Assembly (NCBI RefSeq): GCF_026626635.1
Contig: NZ_JAPNKA010000001.1
Coordinates: 496,001-560,000 of the forward strand
From: Archangium lansingense
GTDB lineage: Bacteria > Myxococcota > Myxococcia > Myxococcales > Myxococcaceae
Reading direction: 5' to 3'
DNA length: 64,000 nt
Made by a program: the position numbers and the translations under genes. The notes beneath the pieces are model-generated. The model saw nothing but the letters and a program-made list of their open reading frames with translations. It was not told where the DNA came from and searched no databases. The stretch's first letter is position 1, and every line of letters starts with the position of its first letter. This document shows positions 37,182-45,989 of this stretch, piece after piece.

Positions 37182-37935
37182 GCGCAGTCCCTGGCGCGGA
37201 ACGACGCTCGGCGTAGAGCTTGTCCCGCCACGCGAGGAGGTCTCCGAACTCCTCCGCCAGGGCCGGCTCGGTGAAGGCCGCGCGCATTCCGGGGCCGAGA
37301 GGGAGGACAGGGTGCTCCACCGGCCGCACCATGGTCAGCGCGACGGCGATGGCGATGTCGGCGAAGGTGAAGTCGGAGAGCAGCGTGTCGCGCCCACGGA
37401 GATCTGCCTGGAGCCGTTCGAGGCCCCGCCGGATTGCCGCCCGAGCTTCGTTCGGATTGTGCGAGTCCAGGCGGTACTTCCGAGCGATGTACGCCGTTCC
37501 CATCCCGGCGAGCGGCAGCAGCACCGAGCGGAGCGGTGCGGGCATGAACGAGGGCAGGCTCTCACGCTGCGCGGCCTCGTTCTGCGCCATCCGGGGCATG
37601 CTCAGCGCTCGCGATGCTTCCATCAGCCCGGTGGCGAGCTCCACGTAGCGGGCGATCTCCGCGCTGGCGCTCGCGGGGAATAGTGGCGCTCCCGTGCCCA
37701 CGCTGTCCGCATACTGGGCGATCTCCACGGAGTCTCGGATGACGCGTCCGTCGTGGAAGAGCACGGGCACCGAGAGGGGGCCGCGGAACACCCGGGTGCG
37801 CAGCCGGAGCAGCGGCTCGCCCAGGAGGGGGACATACGCTTCCTCCCGGTAGTTGATGCGGTGGTGGTCGAGCGCGAAGCGGGCCCGCTCCGACCAGGGC
37901 GAGAACCAGGCGGCGACGAAGATGGGGCGGCTCAT
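37174..37935 (-). CDS. glutathione S-transferase-like protein
   Basis: 253 residues from ATG 37935 (MSRPIFVAAWFSPWSERARFALDHH). Thioredoxin-like N-terminal domain with the early Ser-containing site and the glutathione-contact VPVLFHDGRVIRDSVEIAQY (a cis-Pro near residue 57 and Asp-Ser for the gamma-Glu). The all-helical C-terminal domain contains FTFADIAIAVALTMV, the N-capping motif of GSTs. Likely a cytosolic detoxification enzyme, substrate unknown. Followed by an overlapping small gene; preceded by a region with direct repeats at 37987-38033. Confidence 0.85.
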   Translation of the reverse strand: MSRPIFVAAWFSPWSERARFALDHHRINYREEAYVPLLGEPLLRLRTRVFRGPLSVPVLFHDGRVIRDSVEIAQYADSVGTGAPLFPASASAEIARYVELATGLMEASRALSMPRMAQNEAAQRESLPSFMPAPLRSVLLPLAGMGTAYIARKYRLDSHNPNEARAAIRRGLERLQADLRGRDTLLSDFTFADIAIAVALTMVRPVEHPVLPLGPGMRAAFTEPALAEEFGDLLAWRDKLYAERRSAPGTARA

Positions 37936-37986
37936 GCTCCGCGAGGATAGCCGCACGGGCCGTTCTGCGGGTCCCGTACAGGGTGT

Positions 37987-38033
37987 CAGACTCTTCGTCA
38001 GACACTTCGTCAGAGGGTGTCAGACACTTCGTC
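37987..38033. promoter_or_regulatory. three direct repeats of CAGACxCTTCGTC
   Basis: CAGACTCTTCGTC at 37987-37999, CAGACACTTCGTC at 37999-38011 and CAGACACTTCGTC at 38021-38033, between the divergent GST gene and the PAS/GAF histidine-kinase gene. The first two are end to end and the third follows after 9 bp. Repeated words between divergent genes suggest a regulator-binding array; a remnant of slippage is an alternative. Confidence 0.5.
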
Positions 38034-38188
38034 TGGGAGTCTGGAGCGCTCCTTGGGACGCCTGGGCTCCGGGAGCGCGCCCGAGGGAGGTGACTCCGTG
38101 TTCTGGCGGTTGAGGAGGCCCAGGGCATTCGGGCCGGGTCGGTGGCTGTTACCGCTGGGGGTGGCTGGATGGACAGAGGAACACGGGA

Positions 38189-40585
38189 ATGAATGGGGCC
38201 CTGATGGAGCCGGCCCCACGGTTCGATCTGGAGTCGCTCCAGCTGGAGGTGCTGTGGAACGCGCCCATTGGCATTGCCCTGGTGGACCGGGAGCTCCAGG
38301 TGGTGCGTTTCAATCGGGCCCTGGCCGAGCTTCACTGCCTACGCGCCCGCATCTGGTCGGGCATTCCCCTGGCCGATGTACTTCCTCCGGGAGAAGCCAC
38401 CCAAGACGTCCTTTGGCGTTCCCAGCAGGTCCTCGCGACGGGCCAGCCCTTCACCTGGCACGAGCTGGAATGGGGCCGGGTGAGCTGCCATCCCCTACAC
38501 GACGGCGCGGAGGTGGTGGGACTCTGCCTGTATCTGGAGGAGCTCTTCGAGCCGGGGCTTGCACGCGAGGCTGTTCGCGAGAGCGAGGCGCGGCTGGGGG
38601 GCATCATGGCCGCGCTGAGCGAGGGCATCGTCGTCCAAGACCCGTCGGGGGCCATCGAGTTCTCCAACGCAGCGGCTTCCCGGCTGCTTGGCCTCACTCA
38701 GGACCAGTTGCAGGGCCGCACGAGCGCGGATCCCCGCTGGCGTGCGGTGAAGGAAGACGGCAGCCCCTATCCCGGAGAGGAGCACCCGGCCATGCTCGCC
38801 CTGCGCACGGGTGTTTCCCAGCTCGACAAGGTGATGGGCGTGGTGCGCCCGGATGGCACGCGGGTCTGGTTGTCCATCAACGCCCTACTGCTCTCTGTCC
38901 CCGATGGTGACGGTCCCCTGGGCGTGGTGTCGTCCTTCTTCGACATCACCCAGCGCAAGGAGGCCGAGGAGGCTCTCCGCATCGGTGAGGAGCGGCTGCG
39001 GTTGTCCCTCGCCTCGGCCGCCATCGGTACCTGGGACTACAATCCGGCTACTCACCAATTCCTATGTGATGACCGCACCGAGGAGCTCTTCGGCGTCCCG
39101 CCGGGCCAGGTGATGGACTGCGAGCTGTTCTTCTCCGTCATTCACCCCGAGGACCGCGAGCGCACGCGGCAGGTCATCGAGCGGACCTTGAGCCCAGAGA
39201 GCGGTGGATGCTTTGGCATCGAGTACCGTGTCATCGGCGTCCGGGGTGGTGTCGAGCGATGGCTGTTCTCCCAGGGGCGCGCCTGGTTCGATGACCAGGG
39301 CCAGCTCGTTCGCTTCAATGGCACGGTGCTGGACATCACCCATCGCAAGCGGGCCGAGGCCAGTGCCCGCTTCCTCTCGGAGGCCAGCCGCCTGCTCGCG
39401 GATCGCCTGGACCGGGCAGAGGACATCCTCCAGCAGGTGGCCCGGCTCTCCGCTTCCTCCATCTGCAGCTACTGCATCATCGGCGTGACGCAGCCGGATG
39501 GGGCGCTGCCGCGCGTGGCCGGGGCGCACCGGGAGCCGTCCCGCGAGCCACTCGTTCAGGCGGTCCTGCGCTTCATGCCCAAGCTGCCGGGGACGAGCCC
39601 ATTGCTAGAAGGGATCCACACCGGCAAGTCGGCGCTCTTCCGGGACTTCAACCAGGCCACCCGCCAGCGTTTCGCTGTCAGCCCCGAGCACCTGGAGCTG
39701 ATGAACACTCTGGATGCTCACTCCGTGATGACCGTTCCGATGAGGGCGGGCGGGAAGGTGCACGGGATCATGATCCTGGCGGCGGCCGGCTCGCAGCGGC
39801 GGTTCGACGAGGAGGACCTGGCGCTCGCGGAGGAGCTGGCCCACCGGGTGGGCATGTCGCTGGAGAACCTCCGGCTCTACGAGGAGGCGCGGCAGGCCGT
39901 GGGTCTACGGGACGAGTTCCTCTCCGTCGCGAGCCACGAGCTGAAGACGCCGCTCACCTCGCTCAAGCTTCAACACACCCTCATCGACAAGTACCTGACG
40001 CCGGAATGCAGGGAGTCCGTCGGCGCGAGGCTCCCCAAAGCGGTGCGGCAGGTGGATCGGCTCTCTTCGCTCGTGGACAGCCTGCTGGACGTGAGCCGCA
40101 TCGGCGCGGGTCGGCTGGGGCTGGAGCCCGTCGAGATGGAGTTTACCCACCTGCTGCGCGAGGTGATGGAGCGGCTCTCGGAGGTGTTCGCCCAGGCCGG
40201 GTGCGAGGTGGACTTCCCCGTCACGCCGCTGGTGCGTGGGTATTGGGATCCACTGCGGTTGGACCAGGTGTTCGTCAACCTGCTCTCCAACGCGGCCAAG
40301 TATGGGGCGGGCAAGCCCATCCGCGTGTGTGTGGCGGTGGAGGGCGAGTGGGTGCGGCTGACGATCCAGGACGAGGGCATCGGCATCTCCCCCGAGGACG
40401 TGCCGCGCCTGTTCTCCCGATTCGGACGTGCAGTGTCGGAGCGGCACTACGGCGGCCTGGGGCTGGGACTCTTCATCTCCAAGCAAATCGTCGAGGCCAT
40501 GGAAGGCCGCATCCGCGTGGAGAGCGAGCCCGCGCGGGGCGCGACCTTCATCGTGGAGCTGCCGTTGTGCACGATGCGGAGGTGA
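38189..40585 (+). CDS. multi-PAS/GAF sensor histidine kinase
   Basis: 798 residues, no membrane segment, so a cytoplasmic sensor. PAS-like domains at about residues 10-125 (VLWNAPIGIALVDRELQVVRFN), 130-255 (GIVVQDPSGAIEFSNAAASRLLG) and 265-390 (AAIGTWDYNPATHQF, with a PAC-type end LVRFNGTVLDITHRKRAEA). A GAF domain spans about 400-560. HisKA has its phospho-His in VASHELKTPLTSL near residue 580, and HATPase has LLSNAAKYG, DEGIGISPED and GGLGLGLFISKQI. Multiple PAS and GAF modules suggest integration of redox, light or small-molecule signals. No partner regulator is adjacent. Confidence 0.9.
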   Translation: MNGALMEPAPRFDLESLQLEVLWNAPIGIALVDRELQVVRFNRALAELHCLRARIWSGIPLADVLPPGEATQDVLWRSQQVLATGQPFTWHELEWGRVSCHPLHDGAEVVGLCLYLEELFEPGLAREAVRESEARLGGIMAALSEGIVVQDPSGAIEFSNAAASRLLGLTQDQLQGRTSADPRWRAVKEDGSPYPGEEHPAMLALRTGVSQLDKVMGVVRPDGTRVWLSINALLLSVPDGDGPLGVVSSFFDITQRKEAEEALRIGEERLRLSLASAAIGTWDYNPATHQFLCDDRTEELFGVPPGQVMDCELFFSVIHPEDRERTRQVIERTLSPESGGCFGIEYRVIGVRGGVERWLFSQGRAWFDDQGQLVRFNGTVLDITHRKRAEASARFLSEASRLLADRLDRAEDILQQVARLSASSICSYCIIGVTQPDGALPRVAGAHREPSREPLVQAVLRFMPKLPGTSPLLEGIHTGKSALFRDFNQATRQRFAVSPEHLELMNTLDAHSVMTVPMRAGGKVHGIMILAAAGSQRRFDEEDLALAEELAHRVGMSLENLRLYEEARQAVGLRDEFLSVASHELKTPLTSLKLQHTLIDKYLTPECRESVGARLPKAVRQVDRLSSLVDSLLDVSRIGAGRLGLEPVEMEFTHLLREVMERLSEVFAQAGCEVDFPVTPLVRGYWDPLRLDQVFVNLLSNAAKYGAGKPIRVCVAVEGEWVRLTIQDEGIGISPEDVPRLFSRFGRAVSERHYGGLGLGLFISKQIVEAMEGRIRVESEPARGATFIVELPLCTMRR

Positions 40586-40593
40586 AAAGACAC

Positions 40594-40652
40594 CGCCCGG
40601 AGGCGCGGCTTCTGCCGGAGCCCCCTCCGTCAGAAGAACGAACCTCCGGGCG
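40594..40652. terminator. large nested hairpin between convergent genes
   Basis: Outer stem CGCCCGGAGG (40594-40603) / CCTCCGGGCG (40643-40652), 10 bp perfect. Inside it CTTCTG (40609-40614) / CAGAAG (40631-40636) and CGGAG (40616-40620) / CTCCG (40625-40629) around CCCC. It lies 9 bp after the histidine-kinase stop and 57 bp after the convergent lipoprotein gene, so a bidirectional terminator is likely. There is no T-run. Confidence 0.65.
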
Positions 40653-40708
40653 ATGGGGCCGCACCCGGGAGGCAGCTCCGGGCGCGGCATTCCTCGTATT
40701 GCGTGTGA

Positions 40709-42052
40709 CTACTCCTTGGGGAACGCGGTCCAGCCGGCCGTCCAGTCCTCGGTGCCCACGGCGCCGACGAACTTCGCGGTGGTGTCGAAGAAGCCATCGT
40801 TGGTGGGCGAGCCCGCCTTGGCGGCATCCAGCGCCGACGAACCGGCCTTCGGCGCGAAGTTGGGCGCGTCCAGATTGAGGGCCGCGGTCAGCATCGGGTC
40901 GGCGATGCGGTTGCCCGTGGCGGACTCCAGCAACTTGGAGCCCTCGTCGAAAGCGCCGTCGTTGTCGGTGCCATCCGCGCCGAGCGTGTTGCCGTCGGCC
41001 ACGTTCTTGTTGTCCCAGAAGATGCTGTTCTTGATGAACAGCTCACCGTTGTCGTAGCGGGTGACGGTCGAGGTCTTGTCGATGTCCACCGCCAGGTCGG
41101 CGAAGTGGGCGATGATGACGTTGTTGAGCTTCCCGCCGGTGCCGTTCTTCAGGTGCATGCCGCCCTGGAGCTTGCCGGCCTTGGTGGGGTCCGCGTTGGA
41201 GCCGATCAGCGTGACGTTCCACACCTCGGGCTGGGAGAGGGGGACGGCGGTGGCCGCCTGCTGCGCGTTGTTGTCGCTCTCGAAGGCCATGTTGCCCACG
41301 TCCGCGTTCTGCTGGACGATGAGGAACTGCACCTTGCCGCGGTAGCCCGTGTCCCAGTCCAGGCCGTCGTCGTCCGGCTGGGTGATGAGGATGTGCTTGA
41401 GGTTGGCGGTGCCGCCGAACATCTCCACGCCGTCATCCGCGCCCTTGTGCACCTGCACGTAGTCCACCTGCGTGCCCGTGCCGCAGCCGCCCAGCGTCAG
41501 GCCGTTGAGCTCGTTGTTGTCCGTCAGCTTGAAACCGGCGAACTCGATGCGGGCGTACTTGAGGGTGCCGCAGTTGTGCGCCTCGTCGTTGCCACCGTAG
41601 ACGATGCCCGGCTGGGTCGCGGGGAAGCCCTCGATCTGCGCGTTGCCACTGGACACGTTGATGGGGGCCTTGCCCAGCATCACCACGCCACCCCAGGCGC
41701 CCGGCAGGCGCTTGCCCGCGTCCGTGGGGGCGGTGAAGACGATGGGCTTCTCCTTGGTGCCCACCGCGTTGAGCTTGCCGCCGGTGGTGACCACCAGCGA
41801 GCTGCGGCCCGTGCCCTCGATGCGGGTGCCCGCCTCGATGGTCAGCGTCCCGCTCTCCACGAAGATGTGGTCCTTGAGCACGTAGACGTTGTTGGCCGTC
41901 CACGTGGTGTCGGCGGAGATCTTCGCCGACACCTCGATGCGCTCGCCCGTCGGAGTCGGATCGGGATCCGGGTTCCCATCGTCCGGGTCGCACGCGGTGA
42001 GGTTGCAGGCCGCCAGGCCGCTGAGGAGGGCCATCTTCAGGGACATCTTCAT
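40709..42052 (-). CDS. surface lipoprotein paired with the TonB receptor
   Basis: 447 residues. Signal MKMSLKMALLSGLAACNLTAC with lipobox LTAC, then an Asp/Pro linker. The rest alternates short strands and turns (HIFVESGTLTIEAGTRIEG, GKLNAVGTKEKPIVFTA, GKLNNVIIAHFADLAVDI), fitting a right-handed beta-helix. It is the last gene of the TonB operon, 28 bp after the receptor. Many proteobacteria pair such a lipoprotein with a TonB-dependent receptor of this class; a substrate-capture role on the cell surface is inference. Confidence 0.8.
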   Translation of the reverse strand: MKMSLKMALLSGLAACNLTACDPDDGNPDPDPTPTGERIEVSAKISADTTWTANNVYVLKDHIFVESGTLTIEAGTRIEGTGRSSLVVTTGGKLNAVGTKEKPIVFTAPTDAGKRLPGAWGGVVMLGKAPINVSSGNAQIEGFPATQPGIVYGGNDEAHNCGTLKYARIEFAGFKLTDNNELNGLTLGGCGTGTQVDYVQVHKGADDGVEMFGGTANLKHILITQPDDDGLDWDTGYRGKVQFLIVQQNADVGNMAFESDNNAQQAATAVPLSQPEVWNVTLIGSNADPTKAGKLQGGMHLKNGTGGKLNNVIIAHFADLAVDIDKTSTVTRYDNGELFIKNSIFWDNKNVADGNTLGADGTDNDGAFDEGSKLLESATGNRIADPMLTAALNLDAPNFAPKAGSSALDAAKAGSPTNDGFFDTTAKFVGAVGTEDWTAGWTAFPKE

Positions 42053-42080
42053 TGCGTGACTTCCTTTCAGAGGGAAGGGA

Positions 42081-45020
42081 CTACAGGTTCCAGCCGAGCG
42101 ACGCGGAGAACGCGACGCCCGGGCGGTACTTCAAGACTTGAAGGTCACCCTGCTGCAGGACGATGAACTGGTTGAGCAGGTTGGTGGCGGTGAGCTTGAG
42201 CTGCGCGTTCTTTCCGAGCTGCTGGCTGAGCGCGAGGTCCACGCGGTGGAAGGGCCGCTCGAGCACGTCGGGGAGGCCCTGGGTGCCCACCTCGGCGATG
42301 CGCTCGCCGTACACGTTGTAGAGCAGCGTCAGCTCGGTGCCGGACTGCTGGCGGGCCCACGTGAGGTTGAGATTGAGCACGTACGGCGAGGTGCCCTGCA
42401 GGGGGCGCTGCTGGTTGGTCTGCAGGGGCGCGGAGGTGCCCAGGTCCACCTCGGAGCGGGTGAGGGTGAGGTTGGCGCCCGCGCGCAGCGACTCGAGCAC
42501 CGGCGTCAGCCGCCCCAGGCCCACGCGCGACTCCAGCTCCAGGCCGTAGCTGGTGGCGGCCGGCGCGTTGTCGAAGCTCAGGTCGAGCTGGGCGGGGGTG
42601 ACGATGATCTGCTCGATGGGGTTCTGGAAGCGCTTGTAGAAGGCGCTGGCCGCGAGCACCTCGTTGTCGCCGAGGAACCACTCGGCGCGGGCATCCACGT
42701 TGTGGATGCGCGTCTCGACGAGCTCCGGGTTGCCGGTGACGGCGCGGCCGCGGACGAAGTCGAAGTAGAGGATGGGGGCCAGCTCGCGGAAGGTGGGCCG
42801 GGCCAGCGTGTAGCTGTAGCCGGTGCGCAGGTTCACCTGGGGGCCGAGCGCGTAGATGAGGTTGAGGGCCGGCAGCACGTCCCCGTAGCTCTGCCGGGTG
42901 TTCTTGGCCTGCGAGGCGACGATGGAGTAGTCGGTGCCGGTGGTGAGGTTCTGGAAGCTGGCCTCGTAGCGGACGCCGGCCACCAAGCGCAGCGGCTCCC
43001 AGAGGCTCACGTCGGCGTTGACGTAGCCGGCGAACAGGCCGAGCTGGGCGTCATAGCCATCCTCGGGCAGGGTGGACTCCTGCATCTCGATGCCGTTGCC
43101 GATGTTGTCCGCGGAGAAGATGCGGTCCGGGTCCTGGCTGAGCACTGGCAGGTTGCCGCCCGCGTAGATGTAGCGGAAGCGGCGCATGCCGAAGGTGCGC
43201 ACCGAGCCCTGAGCCAGGCCGCCCGCACGCACGCGCACGCCGGACAGGGGGACGGTGGCGTTGAGGCTGCCGCCGAAGGAGGACTCGTTCAGCGTGCTGT
43301 ACCAGCGCTCGCCACCCGGGTCGGACTTGAAGCGCATCTCGCCGGACTCGGTCTGGCGGTAGGAGATGCTGTGGGTGTCGGGCTCGTCGCGCTGGACGTT
43401 GGAGAAGTTGGCCTGCCAGTCCAGCTCCATGTCCCCCAGCACGTTGAGCCGGTGGAAGCCGCGCAGCTGGTTGAAGGTGAGCATGCGGCTGACGAACTCG
43501 GCGGTGCTGCGGCTGTTGGGCTCGCCGTTGGGCTCCTCGCCCCGGATGGCGCGGGCGCGGCTCTCGCCGGTGCGGGTGAAGAGCGAGAAGAAGGACAGGT
43601 CCAGGTTGCGCTCGGGCTGGTAGCCCACGCTCAACAGGCCGCTGAGGTTGGCGCTCTCGGTGCCCTCCACGCTGCGGCCCACCTGGTCCACGATGACGCC
43701 GGTGCCGTCGGCATCGCCCTCGGGGCGGATGATGTCGCTGATGCGCACGCCCTCGCGGTGACTGTAGTTGACGCTGGCCAGGTAGCCCAGGCGCTGGTTC
43801 TGGATGCGCAGGGTGTCACCCATGGACGCGCCCAGTGTCATGTTGGGCAGGGCCCGGGCCGTGCTCAGCGCCCAGGTGTTGGGGAAGTCCCGGGTGATGC
43901 GGTTGACGTCCGCGCTGGTCAGGCCACCCCGGCCGGCGAGCAGCGGGCCATTGCGCGGCACCGAGGCGGGCAGCTGGCGCGTGCCATCGTCGAAGCCCAG
44001 CCAGCCGAGCGTGCCACCGTTATAGGAGGTGCGATCGCGGAAGGTGCTCTGCGTGTCACCCGAGAAGCTGATGCGCGGCTTGAGCTCGAACTGGGACGGG
44101 TAGTTGTTGGTCTCGATCTGCAGCACGCCGCCGGCGAAGGTGCCGGGCAGGTCCGCGGTGTAGCTCTTGAGGATGTTGAGGTTGGCCAGCAGCGTCGTCG
44201 GGAAGATGTCGAGCGGAACGGCCTGCTCGTCCGGCTCGGGGCTGGGGAGGATGGCGCCGTTGAGCAGGGTGGTGGAGTAGCGGCCGCCCAGGCCGCGCAG
44301 CAGCACGTAGCGGCCGCCCACCACGGTGGCGCTCACCACGCGCTTGACGGCGTCCGAGGCGCTCGAGTCTGGCGTGCGGGCGATCTCCTGGGAGCTGATG
44401 GCGTCGGACACTGCGGCGGCCTTCTTGCGCTCCTGGAGGATGGCGCCCTCAGCACGGCGGTCCGCGCGGGCCTCGACGACGACTTCCTGCACGGCGCCCG
44501 CGTCGGCGCTCAGCTGCACATCCAACTTCGTGGCCTTGCCCTGCTCCACGACGAGGCCGGTGATGCGGCGGCCCTCGTAGACGTCATAGAAGACGCGCAG
44601 GTCGTACTTCCCGGGCGGCAGGGCCAGCTGGTAGTTGCCGTCGACGTCGGTCAGCACGCTCTTCTGCCCGCCGGTGACGGCCTTCACCGTGGCCTCGATG
44701 AGCGTCTCCTTCGTCTGGGCGTCCGTTACTTGTCCATAGATGCCGGTGAAGCCCGGGGGCGGCGTGGCCGACTCAGCCATCAGCTCGTCCTCGGCCACAT
44801 CATCCGTGGCAACTTCCTCAGTGGCCACGTCAGCAGTGGTCTCCTGTGCCCCCACTCCTCCCTCTCCCTCTGGGAGAGGGTCGGGGTGAGGGTTTGGGGT
44901 TGAGTCCGCCTCAACCTGAGGCGCGGGATCCTCGGAGGCAGGCGCCTGGGCCATCACAGGCGCGGCCAACAGTGCGAGCGCCGCCAGCGCGGCGCGAATG
45001 GAATGGAGACGAAGAGACAA
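42081..45020 (-). CDS. TonB-dependent outer-membrane receptor
   Basis: 979 residues. Signal peptide MSLRLHSIRAALAALALLAAPVMAQA. Residues 33-52 are encoded by a REP element (see 44851-44898). Then a carboxypeptidase-regulatory-like beta domain (GIYGQVTDAQTKETLIEATV), a plug domain (DAVKRVVSATVVGGRYVLLRGLGGRYSTT) and a 22-strand-type barrel ending FSASLGWNL. No obvious TonB box. It imports an unknown ligand using energy from the TonB/ExbB/ExbD genes directly upstream in the operon. The length and N-terminal beta domain resemble carbohydrate- and siderophore-type receptors. Confidence 0.92.
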   Translation of the reverse strand: MSLRLHSIRAALAALALLAAPVMAQAPASEDPAPQVEADSTPNPHPDPLPEGEGGVGAQETTADVATEEVATDDVAEDELMAESATPPPGFTGIYGQVTDAQTKETLIEATVKAVTGGQKSVLTDVDGNYQLALPPGKYDLRVFYDVYEGRRITGLVVEQGKATKLDVQLSADAGAVQEVVVEARADRRAEGAILQERKKAAAVSDAISSQEIARTPDSSASDAVKRVVSATVVGGRYVLLRGLGGRYSTTLLNGAILPSPEPDEQAVPLDIFPTTLLANLNILKSYTADLPGTFAGGVLQIETNNYPSQFELKPRISFSGDTQSTFRDRTSYNGGTLGWLGFDDGTRQLPASVPRNGPLLAGRGGLTSADVNRITRDFPNTWALSTARALPNMTLGASMGDTLRIQNQRLGYLASVNYSHREGVRISDIIRPEGDADGTGVIVDQVGRSVEGTESANLSGLLSVGYQPERNLDLSFFSLFTRTGESRARAIRGEEPNGEPNSRSTAEFVSRMLTFNQLRGFHRLNVLGDMELDWQANFSNVQRDEPDTHSISYRQTESGEMRFKSDPGGERWYSTLNESSFGGSLNATVPLSGVRVRAGGLAQGSVRTFGMRRFRYIYAGGNLPVLSQDPDRIFSADNIGNGIEMQESTLPEDGYDAQLGLFAGYVNADVSLWEPLRLVAGVRYEASFQNLTTGTDYSIVASQAKNTRQSYGDVLPALNLIYALGPQVNLRTGYSYTLARPTFRELAPILYFDFVRGRAVTGNPELVETRIHNVDARAEWFLGDNEVLAASAFYKRFQNPIEQIIVTPAQLDLSFDNAPAATSYGLELESRVGLGRLTPVLESLRAGANLTLTRSEVDLGTSAPLQTNQQRPLQGTSPYVLNLNLTWARQQSGTELTLLYNVYGERIAEVGTQGLPDVLERPFHRVDLALSQQLGKNAQLKLTATNLLNQFIVLQQGDLQVLKYRPGVAFSASLGWNL
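44851..44898. repeat. REP-type palindromic element, copy 3, inside the TonB receptor gene
   Basis: CCCTCTCCC (44860-44868), TCT loop, GGGAGAGGG (44872-44880), and the family tail GGGTGAGGGT. It is read in frame by the receptor gene as a Pro/Glu/Gly-rich peptide (NPHPDPLPEGEGG) just after the signal peptide. Confidence 0.88.
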
Positions 45021-45122
45021 GACGGGTGCACCTCACCGACAGGCGCGCGTAGAGAACGCGACGCCCGTGGCAACGAAATGGATGGAAGGTGAAAAGGGGG
45101 AGAACGGAATGAAGACTTCAGG

Positions 45123-45563
45123 TCACGGCGCCGAGGGCTCGGCGACGGCGTCGGGGACCACGGCGACGGTGAGGTTCCCGCCGCGTGCCAGGTCCATGAC
45201 TTCCATGGCCGTTCCGTACGGCACGTCGTTCTCCGCGTCGAAGAACACAATCTTGTCCGGGCGCGCGTTGATCATCCGCTGCAGCCGGGCCACGAGTTGG
45301 TCTCGCGGTACATCCTCGCGGTTGATCTGCACCGCGCCCGCCTTCGTGACGGTGAGCACCACGGGAGGCAGTGCGCCCGGAGGAGGCGGAGCCACTTCGG
45401 TCTGCTCGTCCGCCTTGCCCGGCACATCCATCCACATCTGCTTGGTCATCAGCGGGGTGACGACCATGAAGATGATGAGGAGCACCAGCACCACGTCCAC
45501 CAGGGGCGTCACGTTCATCGCCGGGCGGATGCCGGCCTTGCCACCACCGAGATCAAACGCCAT
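45123..45563 (-). CDS. exbD: ExbD/TolR-family biopolymer transporter, copy 1
   Basis: 146 residues: a short cytoplasmic start, one membrane helix with the essential Asp (MNVTPLVDVVLVLLIIFMVV, Asp near residue 23) and a periplasmic domain ending in TAMEVMDLARGG. It forms the proton channel with ExbB and energises TonB. It lies 6 bp after the other exbD. Two exbD genes in one operon is a pattern known from myxobacteria and Xanthomonas. Confidence 0.92.
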   Translation of the reverse strand: MAFDLGGGKAGIRPAMNVTPLVDVVLVLLIIFMVVTPLMTKQMWMDVPGKADEQTEVAPPPPGALPPVVLTVTKAGAVQINREDVPRDQLVARLQRMINARPDKIVFFDAENDVPYGTAMEVMDLARGGNLTVAVVPDAVAEPSAP

Positions 45564-45569
45564 GGCGGT

Positions 45570-45989
45570 TCACTCCTGGCCCTTCTTCAGGTCGACGACC
45601 TGGAGCGAGATGCCCGGGAAGCCAATCTCCTGCAGCGTCTTGAAGACACCGCGCACCTCGGCGTAGCGCACGGCGCGATCGGCCTTGAGCACCACGCGGG
45701 CCTCGGGGTCCTTCTCGTGGACGGCGCGAAGCTGCTCGGCGAACCGGTCCTTCGGCACCTCCTTCTTGTCCACGAACAAGGCGCCCTGAGCGGTGAGGCT
45801 CACCGTGGTGGGCGTGAGCGAGTTGTCCTCGCCCTTGTCCGGGTTCACCACCGCGGGGAGCTCCACCGCCGCGCCTGCCTCGAGCTGCGGGGTGACCACC
45901 ATGAAGATGATGAGGAGGACGAGCACCACGTCCACCAGCGGCGTCACGTTCATCTCGGGCACGAGCCCACCGCTACGCCGGGCGGACAT
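45570..45989 (-). CDS. exbD: ExbD/TolR-family biopolymer transporter, copy 2
   Basis: 139 residues. Membrane helix MNVTPLVDVVLVLLIIFMVV with the conserved Asp near residue 21. The periplasmic domain (DKKEVPKDRFAEQLRAVHEKDPEARVVLKADRAVRYAEV) is closer to classical ExbD than that of copy 1. Its start overlaps the exbB stop by 17 bp. With copy 1 it may form mixed ExbD dimers in the ExbB pentamer pore. Confidence 0.92.
   Translation of the reverse strand: MSARRSGGLVPEMNVTPLVDVVLVLLIIFMVVTPQLEAGAAVELPAVVNPDKGEDNSLTPTTVSLTAQGALFVDKKEVPKDRFAEQLRAVHEKDPEARVVLKADRAVRYAEVRGVFKTLQEIGFPGISLQVVDLKKGQE

Noticed and set aside
42138..44903. 921-codon antisense ORF opposite the TonB receptor
   Set aside because: Composition is Ala/His/Arg/Gly-rich without domains; the minus-strand receptor explains the region.
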